Shown piece by piece: positions 1-9,254 of a DNA stretch of 64,000 nucleotides. Below the pieces are notes generated by a model. It made no database searches, had not been told where the DNA came from, and worked only from the letters and a program-made list of their open reading frames with translations. Position numbers and translations under genes: made by a program. This stretch comes from Meconema thalassinum (Eukaryota; Arthropoda; Insecta; Orthoptera; Tettigoniidae): NCBI GenBank assembly GCA_946902985.2, contig OX336397.1, positions 192,886,813 to 192,950,812 of the forward strand. The letters are read 5' to 3'. Position 1 is the first letter of the stretch; each line of letters starts with the position of its first letter.

Positions 1-74
1 AGCCCTTTAAAACTTTGAAAATAATCGTATGTCACAATATATTTGCCAGATGTCAGCACATCGCACTGCAATGG

Positions 75-1593
75 CAGGACTGTTACAGGTCAGGAAAAAG
101 TCAGGGGGAAAAATCTGGTCAGGGAAGTCTGGGAAATTTTCTGCCAAGTCAGGGACCTTTTTAAATTTTAATTTCTTTGTTACCTTAGCAATAATTTTGA
201 AAGAATCAGTGACATGTACGTTATTTACCTATAATAGTGGAAAAACAACTTGATGCACTGAACGAAAATATTCAGAAGTACGGCCTGAAAATCAGTATAG
301 AGAAAAGCAAGACCATGGTGATGACAAGAGGGGAAAGACAAGGAAAGGGCACTGTAAAAATTGGAAGTCAGAGTTTGGAAATTGTGGACACGTTCAAATA
401 CCTAGGAAGTGAATTGATGCAAACTGGTAGGTTGGACATGGAGATTGGCAGGAGGGGACAGCAGAGCAATGCATTCTATTAAAGTGTAAGAAAACTTGTT
501 TGGGATAAGGAAGTACCAAGGAAAAGCAAGGAGGTAATGTATAAAGTGTACTATGTTCCCATATTAACTTATGCAGCTGAGACTTGGACCCTGACAAGCA
601 GGCAAGAGAGTAGAATCCAAGCCAGTGAAATGAAATTCCTAAGAAGTATCATAGGAAAGACAAGGAAAGACAGAGTGAGGAATGAAGTTGTTAGGAAGGA
701 AGTTGGAATGGGAAAACTAAATGAGAGAATTGAGAAGAATAAACTAAGGTGGTTTGGACATGTAAAGAGGATGGAAGAAAATAGAATACCAAGACAGATG
801 CTGGAGGTGAAGTGCAAGGGTAAGAGAGTAAGAGGAAGACCTAGAACAAGGTGGATTGATTCAGTGAGGAACAGCGTAAGAAAAAGAAATCTGGACTGGG
901 ACAAGATCGTGGAAGAAGAATGGTGGAAGGAAAGAGGAAAGTGGAGAAGTGCCATAAATACCCCGACCCGGCAGGAGCTGGATAAGGGGAAATGATGATG
1001 ATGATGATGAATATTATTTGACTATTAGGTCATAGTTTTTATGTCATTAGTTATACCAATTGCAATAACTTTTTGAATGTAAGAAGTTTCATTGTGAATT
1101 GAGTCTACTGACAAAGGAAGTTCCTTTAATCCATTGTTTTATTTATTTCTTTTTTGTTAATTGTCCATGTTAATTTTTTTAAACCGATTAATTTATTAAA
1201 ATAGTCAGATGAAGCCAGTATTTTTCCATGCCTTCTGAAGTGCTCACGGAATCTGAAACGGGCCAATTCTTAAAATTCTTTCTTTAAGCCTTTTCTTTAC
1301 AATCTCTAAAAACAAACACTTTTTTGTATGAAGTAGCTTACAAATCTCGTGTAATACAGTAGCTGAAAAATAACGAAGAAAGGTTAGCATGGATGGGTAT
1401 TTAAAAAAATAAGAAAATAATCAGCGTATGTCGTGGGATTTGGAAGATGTAAATCAGTAACAATCGTTTGATCAATTAGACAGCTTTTATTTTTAAAATA
1501 TGTTCATACGGTGATCAGAATAAAGTATTGGTGGTCAGGGGAATGGGATCTTAAGTCAGGGAAAATGCAAATCTTGGTCTTGTAACAACCTTG
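75..1593. mobile_element. TIR-like insertion, unclassified DNA transposon
   Basis: The partner arm lacks this block, so its ends are defined by comparison. It is flanked by AATGG on both sides (70-74 and 1594-1598), a possible 5-bp target duplication. The left end begins CAGGACTGTTACAGGTCAGG and the reverse complement of the right end begins CAAGGTTGTTACAAGACC, an imperfect inverted repeat centred on TGTTACA. GTCAGGG-type motifs recur just inside both ends. No transposase is visible. A LINE fragment (237-1012) is nested inside. The superfamily is undetermined. Confidence 0.6.
237..995 (+). pseudogene. 5'-truncated LINE reverse transcriptase, C-terminal part
   Basis: One frame runs through two open segments (237-482 and 537-995) separated by a single in-frame TAA at 480-482, apparently from a CAA codon. 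It encodes the part of a non-LTR reverse transcriptase after the YADD motif: the FKYLGSEL segment, then ILTYAAETWTL, then the WFGHVKRMEENRIPRQ and GRPRTRW motifs typical of RTE-like endonuclease-RT proteins. The endonuclease and the catalytic palm are missing, as expected for a 5'-truncated insertion. The 3' end is a short TGA microsatellite (about 992-1010), a usual tail for RTE-type LINEs. It cannot be active. It is related in plan, but not closely, to the RTE copy at 20625-23973. Confidence 0.85.
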
Positions 1594-2149
1594 AATGGGA
1601 ATGCAAACATGATGGCAATAATAAAGTTTTATGAAGGTACGCTCTGGAGTTTTATTCTTGTACTGATCTACCATAGTGATGACAATCGATTGGTGCGAAA
1701 TATATCCTTACCTCCTTTAGATATATTTCTTGAGTTGTTGATTCATTGTAGAGACTTGGGGTGTTTCTGATAACCTGTATGATGGCTGTTCTAGAGTGTG
1801 AATTTTTAATTCAGGCTAGGAATTTGATAGGAGCCTGCTGTGGCCTTAATTTGGGTACCATCTCAGAAATTCGTGACTGCATTTCGAATCACGGCGCTGA
1901 CAGCAGCCATCCTGATTATGGTTTTCTCTAGTTTTGTTTCTTCAATCCCTCAACGGCAATTAACCTCATGTGTGTTTTATTTACGTTAACCCCTCACAAA
2001 ACACAAATTATACTGTAATTTGATAATGGTTGTCATATAAAGGGGCAGAACAGCGACGTTATCTGCCCTTCCTAAGAGATAATCTCTACTTAGTATAAAA
2101 CAAAGTCCCCCATTTTTTTGCCTACTTTCGATTTTTGCAAAAAAATGAA

Positions 2150-3071
2150 TTTAGACTTATGAGATCTACACAGGGCCAAAAATTGTGGGTGTGTACTCGG
2201 AATGTCTGTCCCCCCTATCAATTCGAACACGGTGAAACCGAATTGGACTAAATTTGGTACAGAGGTAGCACTAGCAAAGGACACCTCAGTGTCATATTTT
2301 ATATTGTCGCCATCTTGACGAAAACGTAATGGCGGCCACCCAAATGTTAAAAGCTTAAATCAAATAACGACTAACCTAATCATCTGATCTCTACCAAATT
2401 TTGCAACATTGTACCTTTGTGTATGAAGAATCTTTTGATCAAACTACAAGGTCATCAGCCCAATACTTTGCGGATGGCGGCCATGTATGTGTGCAAATCG
2501 ACCCCCCCCCCCCTATCTCTTCAAACACGATGAAACCGAATTGAACAAAATTTGGAACAGAGGTAGCATTAGCAAAGGGCACCTCAGTGTCATGTTTTAT
2601 ATTACCGCCATCTTGACGAAAACGTAATGTCGGCCTCCCAAATGTTAAAAGCTTAAATCAAATAACGACCAACCTATCATCTGATCCTTACCAAATTTTG
2701 CAACAGTATACCTTTACGTATGAAGAATCTGTTGACCAAACTACAAGATCATCAGCGCTATAGTTTGCAGATGGAGGCCATGTATGTGTGCAAATCGATT
2801 TCCCCTATCAATTCAAACACGGTGAAACCGAATTGAACGAAATTTGGTACAGAGCTAGCACTAGCAAAGAGCACCTCAGTGTCATGTTTTATATCGCCGC
2901 CATCTTAACGGAAACGTAATGGCGGCCAGCCAAATGTTCAAAGCTTAAATCAGATTATGACTAACTTAATCATCCGATCTCTACCAAATTTGGCAAAATT
3001 ATATACTCATATGGTGAGCGTCTTTTGACTAAACTACAAGGTCATCAGCCCAATAGTTTGCAGATGGCGGC

Positions 3072-3108
<37 letters not shown>

Positions 3109-3790
3109 AAATCGACTCAACCTATCAATTCCAACACGGTGAAACCGAATTGAACGAAATTTGGTACAGAGGTAGCAATAGCAAAGGGCACTCCGGTGTC
3201 ATGTTTTATATCACCCCATCTTGACGAAAACGTAACGGCGGCCACCCAAATGTTAAAAGCTTAAATCAAATTACGGCCAACCTAATCATCTGATCTCTAC
3301 CAACGTTTGCAACATTATACCTTTATGTATAAAGAATCTTTTGACCAAACTACAAGGTCATCAGCCCAATAATTTGCGGATCGCGGCCATGTACGTGTGC
3401 AAATCGATTCCCCCTATTTCTTCAAACACGGTGAAACCGAATTGAACGAAATTTGGTACAGAGGTAGCACTAGCAAAGGGCACCTCAGTGTCATGTTTCA
3501 TATCACCGCCATCTTGACGGAATGTCGGTCACCCAAATGTTAAAAGCTTAAATCGAATTACGACCAACCTAATCATTTGATCTCTAGAAAAATTTGCAAC
3601 AACATACCTTTTTGTGGGTAGCATCTTTTGACTGAACTACAAGGCCATCAGTCCAATAGTTTGCAGATAGCGGCCATGCATATGTGCAAATCGATTCCCC
3701 ATATCAATTCAAACACGGTGAAAACGAATTGTTTTTTTTTCTTTTTTCTCAGAGGTAGCACTAGCAACGGGCACCTCATATTCCGTAGGC
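2150..3790 (+). repeat. Tandem array, about six ~295-bp units
   Basis: The marker GGTGAAACCG (or a one-base variant) recurs at 2231, 2529, 2821, 3138, 3430 and 3717, giving spacings of 298, 292, 317, 292 and 287. Each unit contains a 'caccgccatcttgacg' stretch, a 'ggcggcca' motif and 'caaactacaaggtcatcag'. The long fourth interval is caused by a GT microsatellite inside it. Not coding. Confidence 0.9.
3074..3107 (+). repeat. (TG)n microsatellite
   Basis: About 17 uninterrupted TG dinucleotides inside one unit of the ~295-bp array. It grew from the short 'atgtgtgtgc' present in the other units. Confidence 0.95.
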
Positions 3791-4225
3791 CCTATATCAC
3801 GTTGTATTTCAACAAGGTACTACAACCAACATCTAATTATACTCCTTGAAAAGGACAAAGCATTATAACATTACCCATGCATTTAGGAGAAAGTAGGCTA
3901 TATGTTCTTTGCTGAACATCTTGTTGATGTGTCTGGTAATCTCCAGAACCACTGGATGGATTTTGATGCGGTTTCACCATTCTGTAAAGGATATCTGGAG
4001 GAAGGTTTCTGTAAAAAATTACTTATTTATGATCAAAGGAAGCCAAGCAGTAACGATTTCAGTGAAAATTAAATAAAAACTCTCGTCCGTGTGCTTTTTA
4101 AGCTTACGTTGGGCAAACCGTTAATAATATCAATACTGTATGTACACTTAAATTAGAGGTAGTCTGACCCTGTGGGCTTGCGCATATCTAGCGTGGTCGA
4201 TAATGATATGGGGTATAACATTCCT

Positions 4226-4405
4226 GTGGCGCGTGATGGTGCCTCTCACCATGGCGGAACAGGTTCGATTCCCGGTCAATGCATGTGAGATTTTCGAAGT
4301 GAAATATCCTGTCCTGTGGTTCGGATTCCACGTAATATAGAGGTCCCGTGGCTTATGAGGGCGAGATTAAAGGTCACGAAAATCTACAACCTACCTTATT
4401 TTTTA
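4226..4405 (+). mobile_element. SINE-A copy
   Basis: tRNA-derived SINE with a B box (GGTTCGATTCC near 4272) followed by the family body 'gtgagattttcgaagtgaaat' and 'gtggttcggattccacgta'. Related copies lie at 7479-7673, 14348-14478, 17527-17716 and 57694-57882. This copy is shared with the right duplication arm, so it predates the duplication. Confidence 0.8.
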
Positions 4406-4902
4406 ACATTACGTAAAATTGAATGTTCTTTTATCGTGGCAGTAACTTAAATATACTACTACGGTCTCTTTTATTTGAGCATCCTGACTTCCAGAATTTG
4501 ATTCCTTAACCTCGGAAGTGAGAATATAACCGGCAGACTTGTAGCTTTCTTAAAATAAATTGAGGCGTTCAGATGCAAAATGGATATTATCCACTTTTTA
4601 AAAAAATTACAGGAAGAGGGAAAAACGTTAATCATTCATCTAGTTGTGCAATTCTTGATTTCTGTTCACTAACTCATTAACATTTGATGACAAAGGTTAA
4701 GCCAGCAATTTTCAGTTACAGAAGTCATTAGAAGTTAACAAAAGTGTATTATAAAATGGATAATGTCCCTTTTGATTGGGAATGAGGCAAAAAGGACATT
4801 ATCCACTTTTTCTAAAAATTACAGGAACAGAAAATAACGTAAAATTACTCATATAGTTATGCGATTATTGATTTCTGTTCACTAACTCATTAACATTTGA
4901 TG

Positions 4903-5398
4903 TCCGTCCGACTCAGCACGGCTCTGTTAGCTCATTGCCGCATTACATCGTAAGTCTTTACATAACATTTAGGGTTTTTAAAGTTTTATTTTATCTACCA
5001 CTTCATTCTCTCATACATAGTTTCATTTCTTTCCAGTTGGGAATGGTGACCCCTTGCTTGGGCTTTTGAAGCTAACATTAGAAATAAACCAAGAAATACT
5101 GCCAATCCCGGCTGAGGATTTTATTGAGCTTTTAACATAAGAAAATGTTTTAACAACTTTTTAATGTGTTACAGTGTATACTTTTAGTCATCTATGTGTG
5201 TTTTCATGTACAATTTTTAACTACATCCAGTATATAAAGGGAATGTTTTAAGTGCTGCCCAAATAAAATAGGCTGATGAAGACGTCAGTAAGTGTTAGAC
5301 GTCGAAACATGTACCATGTGTTAAAAGACAGGTGATTGTATCACGAAATTTCAATAAACAGTATTGGCGAGGCGGAACCATTTGGAACTTTGTTCTTA
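4903..5398 (+). mobile_element. Insert carrying a hammerhead-like motif
   Basis: The two internal units of the surrounding TIR element align, except that the second is interrupted here between 'catttgatg' and 'aaagtttaag'. The ~495-bp insert contains a TATA-like 'tatataaagg' (5231), the hammerhead-like core at 5273-5308 and an AATAAA at about 5352. I recognise no coding sequence. Terminal regions of Penelope-like retroelements are known to carry hammerhead ribozymes, and this may be such a fragment. That assignment is inference. Confidence 0.5.
5273..5322 (+). ncRNA. Hammerhead-ribozyme-like core
   Basis: CTGATGA (5273-5279) and GAAAC (5304-5308) flank a perfect 6-bp stem II (GACGTC at 5281-5286 pairing with GACGTC at 5298-5303, 11-nt loop). 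A stem III can be drawn from ACATG with the following CATGT, or with a shifted wobble pairing that puts a U at the cleavage position. I could not find a convincing stem I, so this may be a decayed or incomplete ribozyme. Confidence 0.45.
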
Positions 5399-5818
5399 AT
5401 AAAGTTTAAGTCTGCAATTTCCAGTCACAAAAATCATAAGAAGTTAACAAAAAAAGTATTATAAAATGGATAATGTACCTTTTGATTGGAAATGATGGAT
5501 TGGATAATATGCATTTCAAAGATAAGTTTTATTATAACAATTACAAAATTTGCATTTGAAAACTGAATCTAACAGAAACTTTCAAATATTTAGAAGAGGA
5601 GCATCATGTGACTCCGTATTCATGTCTCTTATTGGTGGATAATGTCCCTTATGCAGAAAGACGCAATATTCAATGTGTAACTTAACCAGGATAATGTCCG
5701 TTTTGACTTAAAATGCTACTACTAAAAGATGAATATTTAATTCCACAAGATAGCAGTATCAATAACTCTAATTTCACAAAAAGTGGATAATGTCCCTTTG
5801 CATCTGAACTCCTCAATT

Positions 5819-6654
5819 ATGAAAATACCTGTCTGACGAATCCTTGCCGGCGGTAGATGGATGAACTACAAGCTGTCAGCTATGGATGCAATCTGTATTC
5901 CTAGAGATATCGGTACTTCTCGGGTCCAAGCTGCGTGAACCTGAGAGGAATGTGGATCGCGCACTATGAGAAGTGATGGTGTCGAGTGATTAGGTTTCCC
6001 GGTCCGTGCTTAGTAACATAACCAAATACATTGGTCGGTGACTTACTCACTCATTCGCAACGCCACACTGGTTTCAGCAAAGACCCTATGTTAGCAATAT
6101 TGGAATAGACGGGAATATCAGGTAACATGGCGGCCTGTTGACAGGCTTCTCACTTCTCGCCTGACTCTCCTTTGCCTCTGCCCTTCACCCCGCAAGTTCA
6201 CAGAGCTTAGACCCGAGCAGTACAGTGTCCACTGTATGTCAATAGATCATTGTGGCACGAGCATTGCGATTGGTCAGTTGGGTATTTCAAATTTGTGATA
6301 TGGGAATAGTATCAAGGGATTCATACCCTTAACGGAAAAGTAGTATGTAACTACAGTAGAATTGGTATTATTAGCAGCAGAACAACACACTATCTCTTAG
6401 TGTCAACAGCGCTTGATGCGGAGTGTACATGCCTTCCCTCTTACCTCACACTCGCCCTGATCCGCCGATTTACAGATGTAGAAGTCGTGCTGTTGGTAGA
6501 ATTGGCAACACTGTGGGGAGGCCGTAAGATGTGAAAAACACGCTAAGCTCACGTGCTAGCTTTTGTTGATGAATACACTAATAGGACAGAACTTTAAATC
6601 AGTCTATTGCTTACTCTTCCAACACCGGTGAAATTCCTCGTAGTAGATCAGACC
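5819..6654. other. No feature recognised
   Basis: Single-copy-looking sequence between the TIR element and the SINE cluster. It has no ORF of note and no repeat I could match elsewhere in the window. Confidence 0.5.
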
Positions 6655-6666
6655 TGCTGAAAGTTG

Positions 6667-6969
6667 TTGTGCCATTTAGGGCTTTGCGACATCGTGGTCA
6701 TGCAGCCCCATATACTTGCGTGTGTGTAGAATTTGTCTGATAACCAGTGTTATTGTGATGGCTGTATTAGTAAATCAATGAGGATTGGCCGTGGCCTTAT
6801 TTATGAACCAGTAGAAAACCACTTCCAGGATAGCTGACGTGGGAATCGAACCCACCTCTTCTCAGTGTACCTCGTTCCAGCCCTCAGAATTAAATTTCTT
6901 GACAGAGCCGGGAATCGAACCCAGGACTCCGCGATGACAGCCAAGAGTGCTAGCCACTACGGGGCGAAG
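6667..6969 (-). mobile_element. SINE-C copy with 12-bp target duplication
   Basis: Flanked by TGCTGAAAGTTG at 6655-6666 and 6970-6981. On the minus strand the head has a B box (GGTTCGATTCC, complement at about 6911-6923). A second B-box-like site follows about 70 nt further into the body (6842-6853). The 3' part has the family segment 'ctttgcgacatcgtggtcatg'. The clean duplication shows retroposition. Confidence 0.9.
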
Positions 6970-7231
6970 TGCTGAAAGTTGAAGAAGTGACTTTGTTGTT
7001 TTTTGTGTTACGTAGTATGTAGAATCAATGATTTTAACAATCAAACTGTTCACTAATACTTCATTACAATATTTCAAGACGCCTAGCAAGCGTTATGTAC
7101 CTTGCTGTGAGGCAAATTATGTCAGCACTATGACATTAAATGGATATGCCGCTTTGTTTATTGCCAGAGTTGGTTTTTGAATAAATTCGAATCACCCTGG
7201 TAATTAAAGTGGCATTCTCATCAACATGTTC

Positions 7232-7459
7232 GGCTGGCTGTGTGGCTCAGCAGTAACGTTCTCGTTTGCTGTGCCCAAGGTTGCAGGATCGAATCCTGGC
7301 GCCGTCAGCTGGCATTTGAGGGTGCGCAAATGCGAGGGAGCCGTGTCAGTAAATTTACTGGAACGTTTAAGATCCCCTTCTGGGCAAAATTCCGGCGTCT
7401 CGAAAAGTCGCAGTAGTTAAAAGGGACGTAAAACCAATAACATTAAAATTATTATATTT
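7232..7459 (+). mobile_element. SINE-B copy with 9-bp target duplication
   Basis: Flanked by AACATGTTC (7223-7231 and 7460-7468). The tRNA-like head 'ggctggctgtgtggctcagc' and a B-box variant (GGATCGAATCC) precede a body with 'gcatttgagggtgcgcaaat'. The 3' end is 'gggacgtaaaaccaataac' followed by an ATT-rich tail. There are seven copies in the window, so this is the most numerous SINE here. Confidence 0.92.
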
Positions 7460-7478
7460 AACATGTTCACAATCAGTA

Positions 7479-7673
7479 AGGGGGGTGTGGTGGCTCAGTG
7501 GTCCACCTGTATGCCTCTCACCAAGTCGGTCCGGGTTCGATTCCCGGTCAATGCATGTGAGATTTTCGAAGTGAAATGCCATGTCCTGTGGTTCGGATTC
7601 CACGTAAAAAGGAGGTCCCGTGGCTCATGATCTCAAGATTAACGGTCACGTTAAACTACAAGCTTCCTTCCTT
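7479..7673 (+). mobile_element. SINE-A copy with 13-bp target duplication
   Basis: Flanked by TTCACAATCAGTA at 7466-7478 and 7674-7686. It has an A-box-like 'tggtggctcagtggtcc', the B box GGTTCGATTCC and the family body. Its left duplication overlaps the right duplication of the neighbouring SINE-B by three bases, so the two SINEs inserted a few bases apart. Confidence 0.93.
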
Positions 7674-7896
7674 TTCACAATCAGTAGATACCAGTTACGA
7701 CGAATTGTTTTGGAGGTATGGAGTTACTCGATGATGACCGCAAAGTTGATATTACCTTTTATTTACTGTATGTCCTGGACTGATATCATGAACCTACTTT
7801 TACATTTTTAGGCTAATAACATGTATCCTTGCTACCCCGAAAATTATAATTAATTATAAAAAGAAACTTTGAGATCAGTCGTAGAACTCCTTCTGC

Positions 7897-8275
7897 TTCG
7901 TCCACTTCGTAGCCTAGTGGCTAGCAAGGCTGTCACCGCGGAGGCCCGGGTTCGATTTCCGGCTCTGCCAAGAAATTTAATTCTGATGGCCGGACGGGGT
8001 ACACCCTGCCTCGTGAGTCCTCGATTCCTACCTCAGCCATCCTGGGAGTGGTTTTCCGTGGTTTCCCACTTCTACTCTAGGTGAATGCCGGGATCGTTCC
8101 TAAATTAAGGCCACGGCCGTCTCCTTCCCAATCCTCATCTGAATTAAAACTACACACACTAATACAGCCATCACAATAACACAGGTTATCAGACAAATTC
8201 AACACACACCCAAGTACTTGGGGCTACATGACCACGATGTCGCAAAGACCCTAAATGAATCAACAACAACAACGG
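7897..8275 (+). mobile_element. SINE-C, longest copy
   Basis: The head 'gcctagtggctagcaaggct' and B box GGTTCGATTTCC are followed by a body shared with the minus-strand copy at 6667-6969, ending in a CAA-repeat tail (about 8261-8274). The body includes 'gtggtttcccacttctactc' and 'aaggccacggccgtctcctt', segments also shared with SINE-D and SINE-G. Confidence 0.85.
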
Positions 8276-8514
8276 TCTTTCGGATCCGTCTGTTAAATAA
8301 ATAATCATCATCATCCTTTCATGTAATAGCCTAGTCCTAGAAGAACTGTTACGGTCTATATAAAAGATATGCAGTTTCATGGGGCGACCTAGAGATCTCT
8401 CCCCATAGGGACAGTAGTTGACGACTGCTTCAGGGGTCCTGATTCTGTCCATCCTGTTGAAAAATAATGATCCTTCTCAGGGTTCATGTTGAGACTCAGG
8501 TTCTAACATCCAGG

Positions 8515-8838
8515 GTTCGATTCTCTGATCTGTCAAGAAAGTTAGTCTGAAGATTGGAACAATGTTCACTCAGCCTTGTGAGACAAAACTCAAAAAAGGT
8601 ACGGTAGGTTTAGTTCACTCTTCCACCTTCCTGGAGGAGATTTTAATAAGTACCCCATTTCCACTCCAGGCAAATGCCGGTATGGCCACGGTCACCTCCT
8701 TCCCAATACTAGTCTCAGCTACAAGTACATGGAATACTACAGACATCTCAGTAACACAGGCTTTCAAGCTAATTCTACACACATCCAAATATCAAGGGAT
8801 AAATGGCCACGATATCCAAACTCCTAAACGAAACAACA
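8515..8838 (+). mobile_element. SINE-C copy, diverged
   Basis: A degraded copy starting at the B box ('gggttcgattctctgatctg') and ending near 'ccacgatatccaaactcc', which corresponds to 'ccacgatgtcgcaaagaccc' of the longer copy. The A-box half is not clear. Confidence 0.7.
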
Positions 8839-8842
8839 TAAT

Positions 8843-9056
8843 ATAATGCTATTGGTTTTACGTCCCTTTAGCAACTGAGGCTTTTAGAGAGGACGGGGTG
8901 CCAAATTTCACCCCGTATGAGATCTTGAACCTGCCAGTAAATACTGACACGGCTCCCTCACATTTCCGCACCGGCAAATACCAACATACTGCACCAGGAA
9001 TCGATCGTTCTTGACCAGCAGGCGAGAACGTTACTGCTGCGCCACTCAGCCAGCCA
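8843..9056 (-). mobile_element. SINE-B copy
   Basis: Reverse-oriented SINE-B from 'attggttttacgtcccttta' to 'cgccactcagccagcc'. Imperfect flanking repeats (AAACGAAACAACATAATA at about 8825 and AAACGATACAACAACAATA at about 9057) fit an old target duplication. Confidence 0.85.
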
Positions 9057-9254
9057 AACGATACAACAACAATACAGTATAAAAGAACTTCGAGCATTTC
9101 GCTATGCTTTCAGTCCCATGGCAAAACGTAATGCCACAGACAATGGACTTCAATAGGATGTAGGCTAGGTGTTTTTGGCCTGACGAGAAGAACTCACTGG
9201 GAGTCAAAAAAATTGGATATCCAAAGAAATATGAAATTTTCTTATAGGGATATA

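Larger units (their letters stand above)
2117..3925 (+). mobile_element. Helentron-like non-autonomous element, copy 1
   Basis: Inserted in the left duplication arm; the right arm shows the empty site at about 19393-19397. The subterminal inverted repeats are GCCTACTTTC (2120-2129) and GAAAGTAGGC (3889-3898). Four bases after the second comes a hairpin, TGTTC/GAACA with a 6-nt loop (3903-3918), and then the end CTTGTT. The middle is a ~295-bp tandem array. No coding sequence is present. This layout (subTIRs, central tandem repeats, 3' hairpin, insertion at T tracts, no clear target duplication) is that described for Helentron-associated elements such as Drosophila DINE-1. The assignment is by structure only. 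Confidence 0.6.
1..4535 (-). repeat. Left arm of inverted duplication
   Basis: Read in reverse complement, this stretch matches 17360-19997. Colinear blocks are 1-74, 1594-2116, 3926-4145 and roughly 4160-4535. The first 73 bases differ from the partner (19925-19997) at about one position; the later blocks look about 80-95 percent alike by eye. Two insertions present only here explain most of the length difference (75-1593 and 2117-3925). The partner has about 1.37 kb (17776-19140) that is missing here. The arm starts at the window edge, so it may continue beyond it. It could be a segmental inverted duplication or two copies of one large dispersed repeat. Confidence 0.8.
4562..5814. mobile_element. 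TIR element with repeated ATTATCC motif
   Basis: The ends are inverted repeats of about 38 bp: the left arm starts GAGGCGTTCAGATGCAAA (4562) and the right arm reads the same in reverse complement with a few changes (5777-5814). Both are bounded by AATT, which may be the target duplication or part of the repeat. GGATAATGTCC or its complement recurs in the TIRs and inside (near 4582, 4759, 4795, 5468, 5638, 5691 and 5785). A ~210-bp internal unit is duplicated: compare 4590-4720 with 4803-4902 continued at 5399-5470. No transposase is present, so the element is non-autonomous. Confidence 0.75.

Noticed and set aside
5819..6654. Exon of a host gene
   Set aside because: No open frame of length or splice-site pair that I could support.
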